A stretch of 9,077 nucleotides of DNA from an uncultured Butyricicoccus sp. Its GTDB lineage: Bacteria > Bacillota > Clostridia > Oscillospirales > Butyricicoccaceae. Positions 1-5,130 of this stretch are shown here, in pieces (within the stretch, counting starts at the first letter, position 1; the number at the start of each line of letters is the position of its first letter). The stretch lies in assembly GCA_947575935.1 (NCBI GenBank), contig CANPPM010000105.1, positions 1-9,077 of the forward strand, given 5' to 3'. A model generated the notes under the pieces. It was given only the letters and a program-made list of their open reading frames with translations, ran no database searches and was not told where the DNA came from. The position numbers and the translations under genes are program-made.

Positions 1-3000
1 GTCAGCGGAGTCGGATCATCAGGAATCACACTGTCCTCGACATCGTCATCATCGTCGTCGCCTTCGACTACGTCGTCATCGTCGTCGTCGCCTTCGATTA
101 CGTCGTCGTCATCGTCGTCGCCTTCGATTACGTCGTCGTCATCGTCGTCGTCGCCTTCGATTACGTCATCGTCGTCATCGTCGTCGTCGTCATCGTCGCC
201 GATTTCAATGTCACTGTAAGAATATTCCGTGTCCCAGTTGCTGCCCCAAACCGTCAAAGTTTCCTTGATAATATCCTTTTTCGTGGTCTGCTGCGAAGAA
301 TGCAGCGTACTGGTCACCGTATCCTCGCGAGTAGTGATCGAATCCAGCGTTTTCACCGTTTCCTTCGTTTCCGTTTTACTGGACAGCTGAGCGGTTGCTT
401 CGGTCACCTGGAATGTCAGTCCAAAGCTTAAGTCAATATCACGGAGGCCCTTCTCTACGGTTACAAACGTCTGAGACTTATTATAACCGCTGGTTGCACT
501 CATCAAATAGGCATCCGCCGAAACCTCCTGCTTGCCCTTCAGCGTTACCGTGACCTGCTGCCCGTTCGGCAGCTTGACGTTTTTCATGGTCAGCGTATAT
601 ACGCCGTCCTTGCAGGTGACAACGCCTTCATTGTTCGCAAAAAAGAAGCCGCCTTTGCCATCGGATTCCAGGCGGAATCTTTCATCTACGCCGTCTCCGC
701 TCAAAATCACCTGCGTCTGTTTTGGGTCAAGCTTGCTTTGCTTCAGATCCACAGTGAAACTGATATCAGTGGTGTACTTATCTTCAGAAGACGTGGCGCC
801 GCCGACTTTATCCTTCACGGTCACAGCAGCACCCTTGACATCCCCAGCCTGAATTAAATGCCCCTGCTGCTCCGTCGTCTGGGGCATCTTGATCAAATGC
901 TGATAGATTTGGCCTAGAATTTTATCGCCTTCTTCGCCAATGTGCTTCTCATAAGCCTTGTCCCAGTCTTCCTTGCCCCCTGTGGCATGGGGTCTATAAT
1001 ACCAAGAGAACGGATCTTCGCGGAGCTCGTGCGTACCGCTATTGCCATAATACCAGATTGCAGCCTGCGTCGCGGCCAAGGCCATGCCGTCTGTGATCTT
1101 CTCTGCCTCTTCACTGCTTAAAACTTTTTCCTTAACCAACATTTTTTTGAACTCGGACAAACTGCCAGTACCACTTTCAGTCCCCCAATATCCATTTAAG
1201 GCAATGGAACGAATATGCTGTGCTGTATCATCATCCTTAAAGTAATTGGATTCTTCCAAGTTCACCATGTTGTAAATCGTACCGTTTACAGGGGAAACCT
1301 CAAAATCTGAGCAGTACACATAATGTTCTTTGTCTTCTTTATCCCGCAGGATAAACTGGTGGGCCTGCCACCCTTGGTTATTGTGGGTCCCCGCAGCATC
1401 GGTATAAGGCTTTGCATCTACCCGGATCGCGCTTTCCAGGCCATATTCACCGATCCACTTAAAAACATAATCGGAAGTGACCTCTTTCGGATCTCCATCC
1501 GGCCGGTGATACAGATCTGTTTTTGTGTCCGTGCTCCCTGGATTCGGTTCCTTGACTGTCGGTTTCAAGCTTCCTGTCTGCGTCTTGCCGTGATCTTCGC
1601 CGGTTGAAACCTGGGTCATACTCACCGTAACGGTGCGGTCTGTCGTCTGAATCGTAGATTCCGTAACTTCTTCCTTCACCGTTACATCGGTAGTCGCATA
1701 TTCCTTATTGATAATATGATGCTGCGTAGTCGTCAGAAACTCTGTTTCCTCCACGGTAGTCGTAGTGGTTGTGGTACCATATTCCGTAGAACTCTGGGCA
1801 TGGTCCGTTTTGGTCGCAGTACTGATCACCTTGCCGTCAGCACCAGTCACTGTAGTAATGGTCTTGTAACCAATGACCGCACCGGTAGCATTCAGAACGT
1901 CCTCTACCGTAACCTTCGTAATCTCACCGGTTTCCGCATTCGTAGTCTCGCTCTCCTGCGGACGCTCCGGCAAAACCAGCGTGGTATTGGACTGCGTCTT
2001 TTCGACCTCGGTCTTGGACTCGCCCACCTGCGTGGTCTCGCCTGTTTCCTGCTTAACAACTTCCGGATCGGTCACTTCAGAGCTATGGTTCAGCGGCCGT
2101 TTCTTTGTCGTCGTGGTCACCGTCTCGACTTTCCAGCCAATCGTATTGCCTTTCTCATCCGTGATTGGCGTGCGGGTAGTCACCACCGTAGTAACTGCAC
2201 CGGTGATGGGATCCACAAATTCCTTATGTTCTGCCCCATTGCCCGGCTTGCTCTCCTGCACCAAAGCATCCTTGTCGGTCTCGATGGTCTCCGTCTTTTT
2301 TTCCCCCGGGTTTACTGTGACGGTAACCTCGTCCTTATTGTTCGTGTTCAGCCCCATAGAGGACTCTGTAGAGCTCGTTTCACTGCTAATGATGTTTTCT
2401 TTCTCATAGGTGACTTCCGGCGTCCCCAGTTCGAGTTTTTGCTCCGTCTTTTCAGGATGCTCCACAACTTCATCCGACGTGATACTGCTGGAAACCGTGA
2501 CCGTCGTCTTCTCGGCGCCCTCTTCGCTGCCGGATTCGCTCACAGGGCGTTTGACCTCGTTGCCCTCGCTGTCGATGACGGTTTCGGTTGTAGTGGTCGT
2601 GGTCTCGCTTCCGCTGACCTCAACCTTTCCCTGTGTGCCGGTTCCAACCCCTTCGCCGCTCCACTCGGTCTTTTCGGTTGTGACGGTATTTCCATCCTCC
2701 TCCTTGACCTCGGTTGAGCTGGTCTGTGTTCCGGTAACGGTAACGCCATTCGAGCTTTCACTCTCCCAGGTGTCACTTCCACTGCTGTCTGCGGCATCCG
2801 GATCGACATCGTCGACGTCCCCTTCAGAGGCATCGCCGTCGTTCCCCTCAGAGACATCGCCGTCGTCCTCCGGTTCCGTCAAATCCGGCTGCGGTTCTGC
2901 GGGATCTGAGACACCGGTTCCCGGCTCTGTCCCGCTCTCGTCCGCAGCGAATGCGCTGACTGGCAGCATGCCCACGCACAGCATCATTGCTATCAGCAGC

Positions 3001-3038
3001 GAAAGCCCGCGTTTGCCTGCGCTTTTAAACAATTTCAT
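1..3038 (-). CDS. TQXA/thioester-domain surface adhesin, 3' end outside window
   Basis: The frame is open from ATG at 3038 to the left edge: 1012 codons visible, no stop. AAAGGAAG lies about 8 nt before the ATG. Residues 1-31 form a Sec signal peptide (basic start, Leu/Met-rich core, SAFA then A). Residues 33-95 are acidic. Residues about 95-520 are a Thr/Glu/Val-rich stalk. Residues about 520-700 form a thioester domain: Cys576 in YVYCSDFE and Gln658 in ATQAAIWYY are the pair expected to make the internal Cys-Gln thioester, and TQAA is the signature of the TQXA family. An Ig-like domain follows (about 715-880, including SQTFVTV at 855), then Asp tracts at 948-999 and IPDDPTPL at the edge, which in such proteins often precedes an LPXTG-type wall anchor (inferred, not visible). 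Such domains in known adhesins bond covalently to host surface proteins; the target here is unknown. Expression probably depends on the upstream invertible promoter and tandem riboswitches. Confidence 0.9.
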   Translation of the reverse strand, partial: MKLFKSAGKRGLSLLIAMMLCVGMLPVSAFAADESGTEPGTGVSDPAEPQPDLTEPEDDGDVSEGNDGDASEGDVDDVDPDAADSSGSDTWESESSNGVTVTGTQTSSTEVKEEDGNTVTTEKTEWSGEGVGTGTQGKVEVSGSETTTTTTETVIDSEGNEVKRPVSESGSEEGAEKTTVTVSSSITSDEVVEHPEKTEQKLELGTPEVTYEKENIISSETSSTESSMGLNTNNKDEVTVTVNPGEKKTETIETDKDALVQESKPGNGAEHKEFVDPITGAVTTVVTTRTPITDEKGNTIGWKVETVTTTTKKRPLNHSSEVTDPEVVKQETGETTQVGESKTEVEKTQSNTTLVLPERPQESETTNAETGEITKVTVEDVLNATGAVIGYKTITTVTGADGKVISTATKTDHAQSSTEYGTTTTTTTVEETEFLTTTQHHIINKEYATTDVTVKEEVTESTIQTTDRTVTVSMTQVSTGEDHGKTQTGSLKPTVKEPNPGSTDTKTDLYHRPDGDPKEVTSDYVFKWIGEYGLESAIRVDAKPYTDAAGTHNNQGWQAHQFILRDKEDKEHYVYCSDFEVSPVNGTIYNMVNLEESNYFKDDDTAQHIRSIALNGYWGTESGTGSLSEFKKMLVKEKVLSSEEAEKITDGMALAATQAAIWYYGNSGTHELREDPFSWYYRPHATGGKEDWDKAYEKHIGEEGDKILGQIYQHLIKMPQTTEQQGHLIQAGDVKGAAVTVKDKVGGATSSEDKYTTDISFTVDLKQSKLDPKQTQVILSGDGVDERFRLESDGKGGFFFANNEGVVTCKDGVYTLTMKNVKLPNGQQVTVTLKGKQEVSADAYLMSATSGYNKSQTFVTVEKGLRDIDLSFGLTFQVTEATAQLSSKTETKETVKTLDSITTREDTVTSTLHSSQQTTKKDIIKETLTVWGSNWDTEYSYSDIEIGDDDDDDDDDDDVIEGDDDDDDDVIEGDDDDDDVIEGDDDDDDVVEGDDDDDDVEDSVIPDDPTPL
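42..197 (-). repeat. Asp-tract tandem repeat inside the adhesin
   Basis: Residues 948-999 read D11-VIEG-D7-VIEG-D6-VIEG-D6-VVEG-D6. The DNA is a GAC/GAT trinucleotide tract cut into units of 30-33 bases, each ending GTA(A/G)TC GAA GGC. All length changes by whole triplets stay in frame, so slippage would change linker length rather than switch the protein off. The position just before the likely wall anchor suggests a highly charged spacer through the cell wall; calcium binding by the Asp runs is possible but unproven. Confidence 0.9.
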
Positions 3039-3053
3039 GAACCTTCTTCCTTT

Positions 3054-3078
3054 CTTTGCAGAATTTTCGGATGCAAAG
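3054..3078 (-). promoter_or_regulatory. Hairpin next to the adhesin ribosome binding site
   Basis: On the minus strand CTTTGCA and TGCAAAG form a perfect 7-bp stem with an 11-nt loop, ending right at the purine-rich ribosome binding site. No U-run follows, so it is not an intrinsic terminator. Its CTTTGC arm is also complementary to the GCAAAG in the conserved core of both upstream aptamers, so it could be part of a translational expression platform. That role is inference. Confidence 0.45.
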
Positions 3079-3083
3079 TATCC

Positions 3084-3170
3084 GGCAGCCGGGCTGGCAT
3101 AGCGCAAAGTCGCGCCTTAGCCCCCATTCGCTTTGCGTCCTGCCGTTTCCGGCAGTTTGCTAAGGTGCAA
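3084..3170 (-). promoter_or_regulatory. GEMM-I (c-di-GMP-I class) riboswitch aptamer 2, A20 variant
   Basis: Proximal aptamer of a tandem pair in the adhesin leader. On the minus strand: AGCAAAC, a perfect 6-bp stem CTGCCG/CGGCAG capped by a GAAA tetraloop, then GGACGCAAAGC, the diagnostic GEMM-I core. A second stem carries GGCTAAGG opposite CTATGCC, which resembles the 11-nt GAAA-tetraloop receptor, and the 3' side ends in GCCAGCCCGGCTGCC, close to the family consensus GGCAGCCGGGUUGCC. In Vc2 numbering G21, C22, C46 and A47 are present. Position 20, which contacts one base of the ligand, is A (+ strand T at 3161) instead of G. P1 is not clearly resolved because its 5' side overlaps the 3' side of aptamer 1. 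The ligand may be c-di-GMP, 3',3'-cGAMP or both. Confidence 0.85.
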
Positions 3171-3270
3171 CCCGGCGGACATAGCGCCCAAGGCTTTGTG
3201 TATCCTTCCGCGCCGTAGTTCCGTAGCTTTGCGTCCCATCGTTTCCGATGGTTTGCCGAACGCCCCTTTT
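3167..3270 (-). promoter_or_regulatory. GEMM-I (c-di-GMP-I class) riboswitch aptamer 1
   Basis: Distal aptamer of the tandem pair. On the minus strand: CGGCAAACC (G20 and G21 present), a perfect stem CCATCG/CGATGG capped by GAAA, then GGACGCAAAGC. The following ACGGAACTACGG matches the family's ACGGGUCUAAGG with few changes. The second stem is closed by GCGC/GCGC and AAGG/CCTT, returning as TATGTCC (tetraloop-receptor side), followed by GCCGGGTTGC, nearly the consensus 3' strand containing the ligand-pairing C92. The GAAA loop and CTA..TATG receptor are the tertiary contact of this class. Known function: binds c-di-GMP and changes expression of the downstream gene, often motility or adhesion genes. 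Whether it acts as ON or OFF switch is not visible. The 5' boundary is approximate. Confidence 0.88.
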
Positions 3271-3573
3271 GATGTGCCCACCGTCATCGACGCGCCTAAC
3301 GGCGGGATCCTTCCAGGGTGGACCAAACATAACCGCCTCCTTTCTCCGGAAACCGTTTCCACGCAGCCACTCTCTGCAGGCCATTTAAGGATTTCCCACG
3401 GGTGCGCCGGCGGCGCAGGGGGACAGGACTGCCGGCATCCGCCCATTGCAGCGCCAACCGTTTTGTGTAACCATGCATGGGCCGCATTCCCCTCTGCCTC
3501 CTGCTAAAGCGCGCCTGCTGTACGCAGAATTTATATTCCGTTGCACAAACGACGCGCAATCCGCCATTTATTT
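3271..3573 (-). promoter_or_regulatory. Long 5' leader of the adhesin transcript before the riboswitches
   Basis: About 300 nt lie between the predicted transcription start (near 3573) and aptamer 1. No convincing protein gene is here. Visible structure on the minus strand: a GC-rich hairpin GCGCC-GCC-GGCGC near 3403-3415; a GGAAA/TTTCC stem near 3348-3360; and an 8-bp stem CCCGCCGT/ACGGTGGG (one G-U pair) just before aptamer 1. Two AUG codons carry strong ribosome binding sites: AGGAGG 9 nt before 3487 (63 codons, to 3296) and AAAGGAGG 5 nt before 3330 (56 codons, to 3160). The second frame runs through aptamer 1. Neither peptide resembles a family I know. Confidence 0.5.
3524..3551. repeat. 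Left inverted repeat of invertible promoter segment (IRL)
   Basis: GCAGAATTTATATTCCGTTGCA is matched by the reverse complement of 3770-3791 at 20 of 22 positions, with the first 15 identical; similarity continues to CAAACG after a 2-base gap. The element is itself a dyad, CAGAAT-TTAT-ATTC, as expected for a tyrosine-recombinase core site with a short asymmetric centre. The centre TTAT is the reverse complement of ATAA in the other copy, as strand exchange leading to inversion requires. Confidence 0.75.
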
Positions 3574-3579
3574 GTACTT

Positions 3580-3608
3580 ATTATACCATACGAAAGATCG
3601 GGTTGCAA
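3580..3608 (-). promoter_or_regulatory. Adhesin promoter inside the invertible segment
   Basis: Minus-strand -35 TTGCAA (3608-3603), a 17-bp spacer, and a perfect -10 TATAAT (3585-3580) preceded by TGG, an extended -10. This is a housekeeping sigma-A type promoter. Transcription should start near 3573, still inside the segment, and run out through the left inverted repeat into the riboswitch leader. It is the best promoter I see in the intergenic DNA of the window. Confidence 0.8.
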
Positions 3609-3646
3609 TAGTCCCTGACAATTTTAGGTACAGAAGCAAAGACCGT

Positions 3647-3680
3647 GGCGCTTTTTTCTGCGGCCTTGGTTTTTTGCGCC
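3647..3680. repeat. GGCGC inverted pair enclosing two T6/A6 tracts
   Basis: GGCGC-T6-(12 bases)-T6-GCGCC lies inside the invertible segment, upstream of the promoter. It could bend the DNA, bind an accessory protein that helps synapsis, or form a weak hairpin. No function can be assigned from sequence. Confidence 0.4.
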
Positions 3681-3765
3681 GTTGTAGGAAAACCCACCGT
3701 CATATTTTCAGCCACATCCTGTATTTCTACCATTCACTGCGCACAAACGGCGGCTTCCTCACAAC

Positions 3766-3791
3766 CGTTTGCTACAGAATATAAATTCTGC
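3766..3791. repeat. Right inverted repeat of invertible promoter segment (IRR)
   Basis: Reverse-complement partner of the repeat at 3524-3551. Here the dyad is complete: CAGAAT-ATAA-ATTCTG. It lies between the recombinase terminator candidate and the promoter, so the recombinase gene is outside the segment that would flip. Confidence 0.75.
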
Positions 3792-3804
3792 CCCCAGTCT
3801 GATT

Positions 3805-3824
3805 AAAAACCGACGGATTGCCGG
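3805..3824 (-). terminator. Probable intrinsic terminator of the recombinase gene
   Basis: On the minus strand CCGGC-AATCC-GTCGG (5 bp with one G-U pair) is followed directly by TTTTT. It sits about 150 nt after the recombinase stop and before the right inverted repeat. It would stop recombinase read-through from entering the adhesin leader, which matters for keeping an OFF state silent. The stem is short. Confidence 0.5.
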
Positions 3825-3972
3825 ATAAGGGCAAACATTTTACTGAACAAAGCGATTTTCTACAGGAATTCCGACAGATTTTAAAGGGTATCCGCAACGT
3901 TTCCATGGAAACAGATGCTTGGGGCAGCATTCAAACCGGCTCTGGATACACGCCGCTGGCAGCAGCGCCTAT
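3825..3972. other. Spacer downstream of the recombinase
   Basis: No gene seen. It holds a perfect 14-bp palindrome GTTTCCATGGAAAC at 3899-3912 and, right after the recombinase stop, a CGCTG-CTGC-CAGCG hairpin without a U-run. Either could be a protein-binding or accessory recombination site, but nothing shows it. Confidence 0.4.
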
Positions 3973-4818
3973 TTAACAAACCAATCCCAGCTGCTCCAAC
4001 TGGCGCGCATGTTCCTCACCCGTGGTCAACAGATAAATCCGGGTCGTATTCACAGAGCTATGCCCCAAAATGTCGGCCAGCCGGACAATATCCCGATACG
4101 CCTGATAGTAACTGACCGCGAATAAACGCCGCAAATTATGAGGAAATACCTTGGTGGGCGCAACGCCCGCCTGGGCGCACAATGCCTTCATCTCCCGCCA
4201 AATTCGATTCCGGGAAAAACACGCTCCGTTCTCCGTACGAAAAATCTCACCCGAGGCAGTTTTTTGTTTCCGCGCATACTCCAGCAGCTTGCAGCAAAGC
4301 CTACGCGGCAGCAGGATCGTCCGGATCTTACCCTTGAGTGACACCGTGGCCTGCCCTGCCCTAGCAGCCTCCACCGTGATATACCGCACCTCAGAGACCC
4401 GGATACCGGTGGCGCAGATGGTCTCTATCAGCAGCGCCAGCCGCCCCTGCCGCAGCCGGGCCGCTGTCTGCACCAAACGTCCGTATTCCTCCCGGCGCAA
4501 TTCCCGGGCCGCCGCGCGGAAAACCGACTGCTGAATCTTCAGCAGCCGAACCTGGCACTCTTCCCATCCCAAGAATGCGCACAGTCCATTGACTGCCGAC
4601 AGCCTGCCGTTTACCGTCGATGGCTTTAATCTGCCGTCCTGCAGCTCCGCTTTCCAACGCGTGGTATTTTCCTTGGTCACCGGCCTGCCCTCCAGCCAAC
4701 AGGCAAACGCACGGATGCCAAACAAATATTTTTGAATCGTCGTGCCTGCGCGCTCCTCCTCCTGCAAATGCCGTATATAGGCCGCAGTACAAGCCTGGGT
4801 CAGTATATGCTGCTTCAT
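3973..4818 (-). CDS. Tyrosine recombinase (XerC/D-like), candidate invertase
   Basis: 281 residues, the usual length of Xer-type recombinases. Residues 1-95 form the N-terminal SAM-like core-binding domain (AAYIRHLQEEERAGTTIQKY, then SAVNGLCAFLGW). Residues about 105-281 are the catalytic domain with the full set: Arg140 (CATGIRVSEV), Lys162 or Lys164 in the beta-hairpin (SLKGKIRTILLP), His227 and Arg230 (FPHNLRR), His253 (LGHSSVNTTRIY) and the nucleophile Tyr262. It cuts and rejoins DNA through a 3'-phosphotyrosine. Start choice: AGGGAGG lies 9 nt before ATG 4818, while ATG 4827 abuts it and the frame upstream to 4998 has no such site. The neighbouring inverted repeats around a promoter suggest a dedicated phase-variation invertase rather than chromosome-dimer XerC/D or a phage integrase; no other phage gene is present. 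Confidence 0.88.
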   Translation of the reverse strand: MKQHILTQACTAAYIRHLQEEERAGTTIQKYLFGIRAFACWLEGRPVTKENTTRWKAELQDGRLKPSTVNGRLSAVNGLCAFLGWEECQVRLLKIQQSVFRAAARELRREEYGRLVQTAARLRQGRLALLIETICATGIRVSEVRYITVEAARAGQATVSLKGKIRTILLPRRLCCKLLEYARKQKTASGEIFRTENGACFSRNRIWREMKALCAQAGVAPTKVFPHNLRRLFAVSYYQAYRDIVRLADILGHSSVNTTRIYLLTTGEEHARQLEQLGLVC

Positions 4819-4833
4819 TTCCAACATCCTCCC

Positions 4834-4851
4834 TAAAAACAGCGGCGCTGT
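4834..4851 (-). terminator. Terminator-like hairpin abutting the recombinase ribosome binding site
   Basis: On the minus strand ACAGC-GCC-GCTGT is followed by TTTT, then directly by AGGGAGG of the recombinase. An overlapping fold GGCGC-ACA-GCGCC is also possible just upstream. It could act as an attenuator that keeps recombinase levels low, or only shape the ribosome binding site. No regulator is recognisable. Confidence 0.35.
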
Positions 4852-4945
4852 GCGCCTCCAGAATGAAGAACCCGCTGCGAAGGAAGCAAAGAAAAGCCTC
4901 CGCAGGGAGTTCCGCCGCTTCCCCCGCGACGCGTATACATACGTG

Positions 4946-4967
4946 AAAAACTGCCGCCGTATGGCGG
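4946..4967 (-). terminator. Terminator-like hairpin in the recombinase leader
   Basis: CCGCC-ATAC-GGCGG on the minus strand, then CAG and TTTTT. It lies between the repeat cluster and the recombinase start, so a transcript starting further up would pass it first. Moderate stem, short U-run. Confidence 0.4.
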
Positions 4968-4984
4968 GAAAAGACCTACGGACT

Positions 4985-5018
4985 GGGCATGTTGACATGT
5001 TTCAAACAGGTCCTGCCC
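4985..5018 (-). repeat. Palindromic repeat copy A
   Basis: First of three related elements. Minus strand: GGGCA..., TGTTTGAAACATGTCAACA, ...TGCCC. It folds as GGGCA/TGCCC, GAC/GTC and TGTTT/AAACA with small bulges. It matches copy B over TTGACAT-TTTCAAACA (19 of 23 on the plus strand). Confidence 0.6.
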
Positions 5019-5019
5019 A

Positions 5020-5040
5020 CGTACCGCCATAGGGCGTACG
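5020..5040. repeat. Hairpin between repeat copies A and C
   Basis: CGTAC-C-GCC-ATAG-GGC-GTACG, an 8-bp imperfect palindrome with one bulged base, read the same way on both strands. It has no U-run. Function unknown; part of the structured recombinase leader. Confidence 0.45.
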
Positions 5041-5076
5041 CAGCAGCCCTTCTCTCCCCGAAGATGCGCTGCATCC

Positions 5077-5110
5077 CTAGGGGCCGTTTGAAAAATGGAA
5101 ATATGCACAA
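5077..5110 (+). repeat. Palindromic repeat copy C (inverted relative to A and B)
   Basis: CTAGGG-GCC-GTTTGAAAAATG-GAAATA... matches the reverse complement of copy B at 27 of 34 positions, including 12 contiguous bases. C and B together could form one long imperfect hairpin (5077-5168) with a loop of about 20 bases. Confidence 0.6.
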
Positions 5111-5130
5111 TGGCGGAAAAAGGACCACCG

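Larger units (their letters stand above)
3524..3791. other. Putative invertible DNA segment (phase-variable promoter switch)
   Basis: Two inverted repeats bracket about 220 bp of non-coding DNA containing a single strong promoter directed at the adhesin. A tyrosine recombinase gene begins its 3' end less than 200 bp away. This is the standard layout of promoter inversions in Bacteroides capsule loci and Clostridioides difficile cell-surface loci. As assembled here the promoter points to the adhesin, so the window shows the ON state. Flipping would aim it at the recombinase 3' end and leave the adhesin without a promoter. Inversion itself cannot be seen in one assembled orientation. Confidence 0.7.

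Noticed and set aside
42..197. CRISPR-like array
   Set aside because: The regular units are coding Asp tracts in frame with the adhesin; there are no unique spacers.
2976..2978. Lipoprotein signal at Cys21 of the adhesin
   Set aside because: The residues before the Cys (AMML) do not fit a lipobox, and a normal SAFA-A cleavage site follows.
1716..3102. Long plus-strand frames opposite the adhesin, such as 1716-2717 and 2410-3102
   Set aside because: They are mirror frames of a repetitive Thr/Glu-rich gene, low complexity, without good ribosome binding sites; the minus-strand frame has a signal peptide and a recognised domain.
3446..3784. 112-codon plus-strand frame across the invertible segment
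   Set aside because: It spans both inverted repeats and the promoter, has no family resemblance, and would be broken by inversion.
3825..3840. GGGCAAAC on the plus strand as a third riboswitch
   Set aside because: No GAAA-capped stem or ACGCAAAGC core follows, so the match is only to a short word.
3973..4818. Prophage integrase or integrative element end
   Set aside because: No other phage or conjugation gene, no tRNA and no direct att repeats are seen; nearby repeats are inverted around a promoter instead.
4819..4998. Longer recombinase start at 4998, adding 60 residues
   Set aside because: The extra segment runs through repeat A and both leader hairpins, has no ribosome binding site and is not Xer-like; AGGGAGG 9 nt before 4818 and the family length fit the shorter protein.
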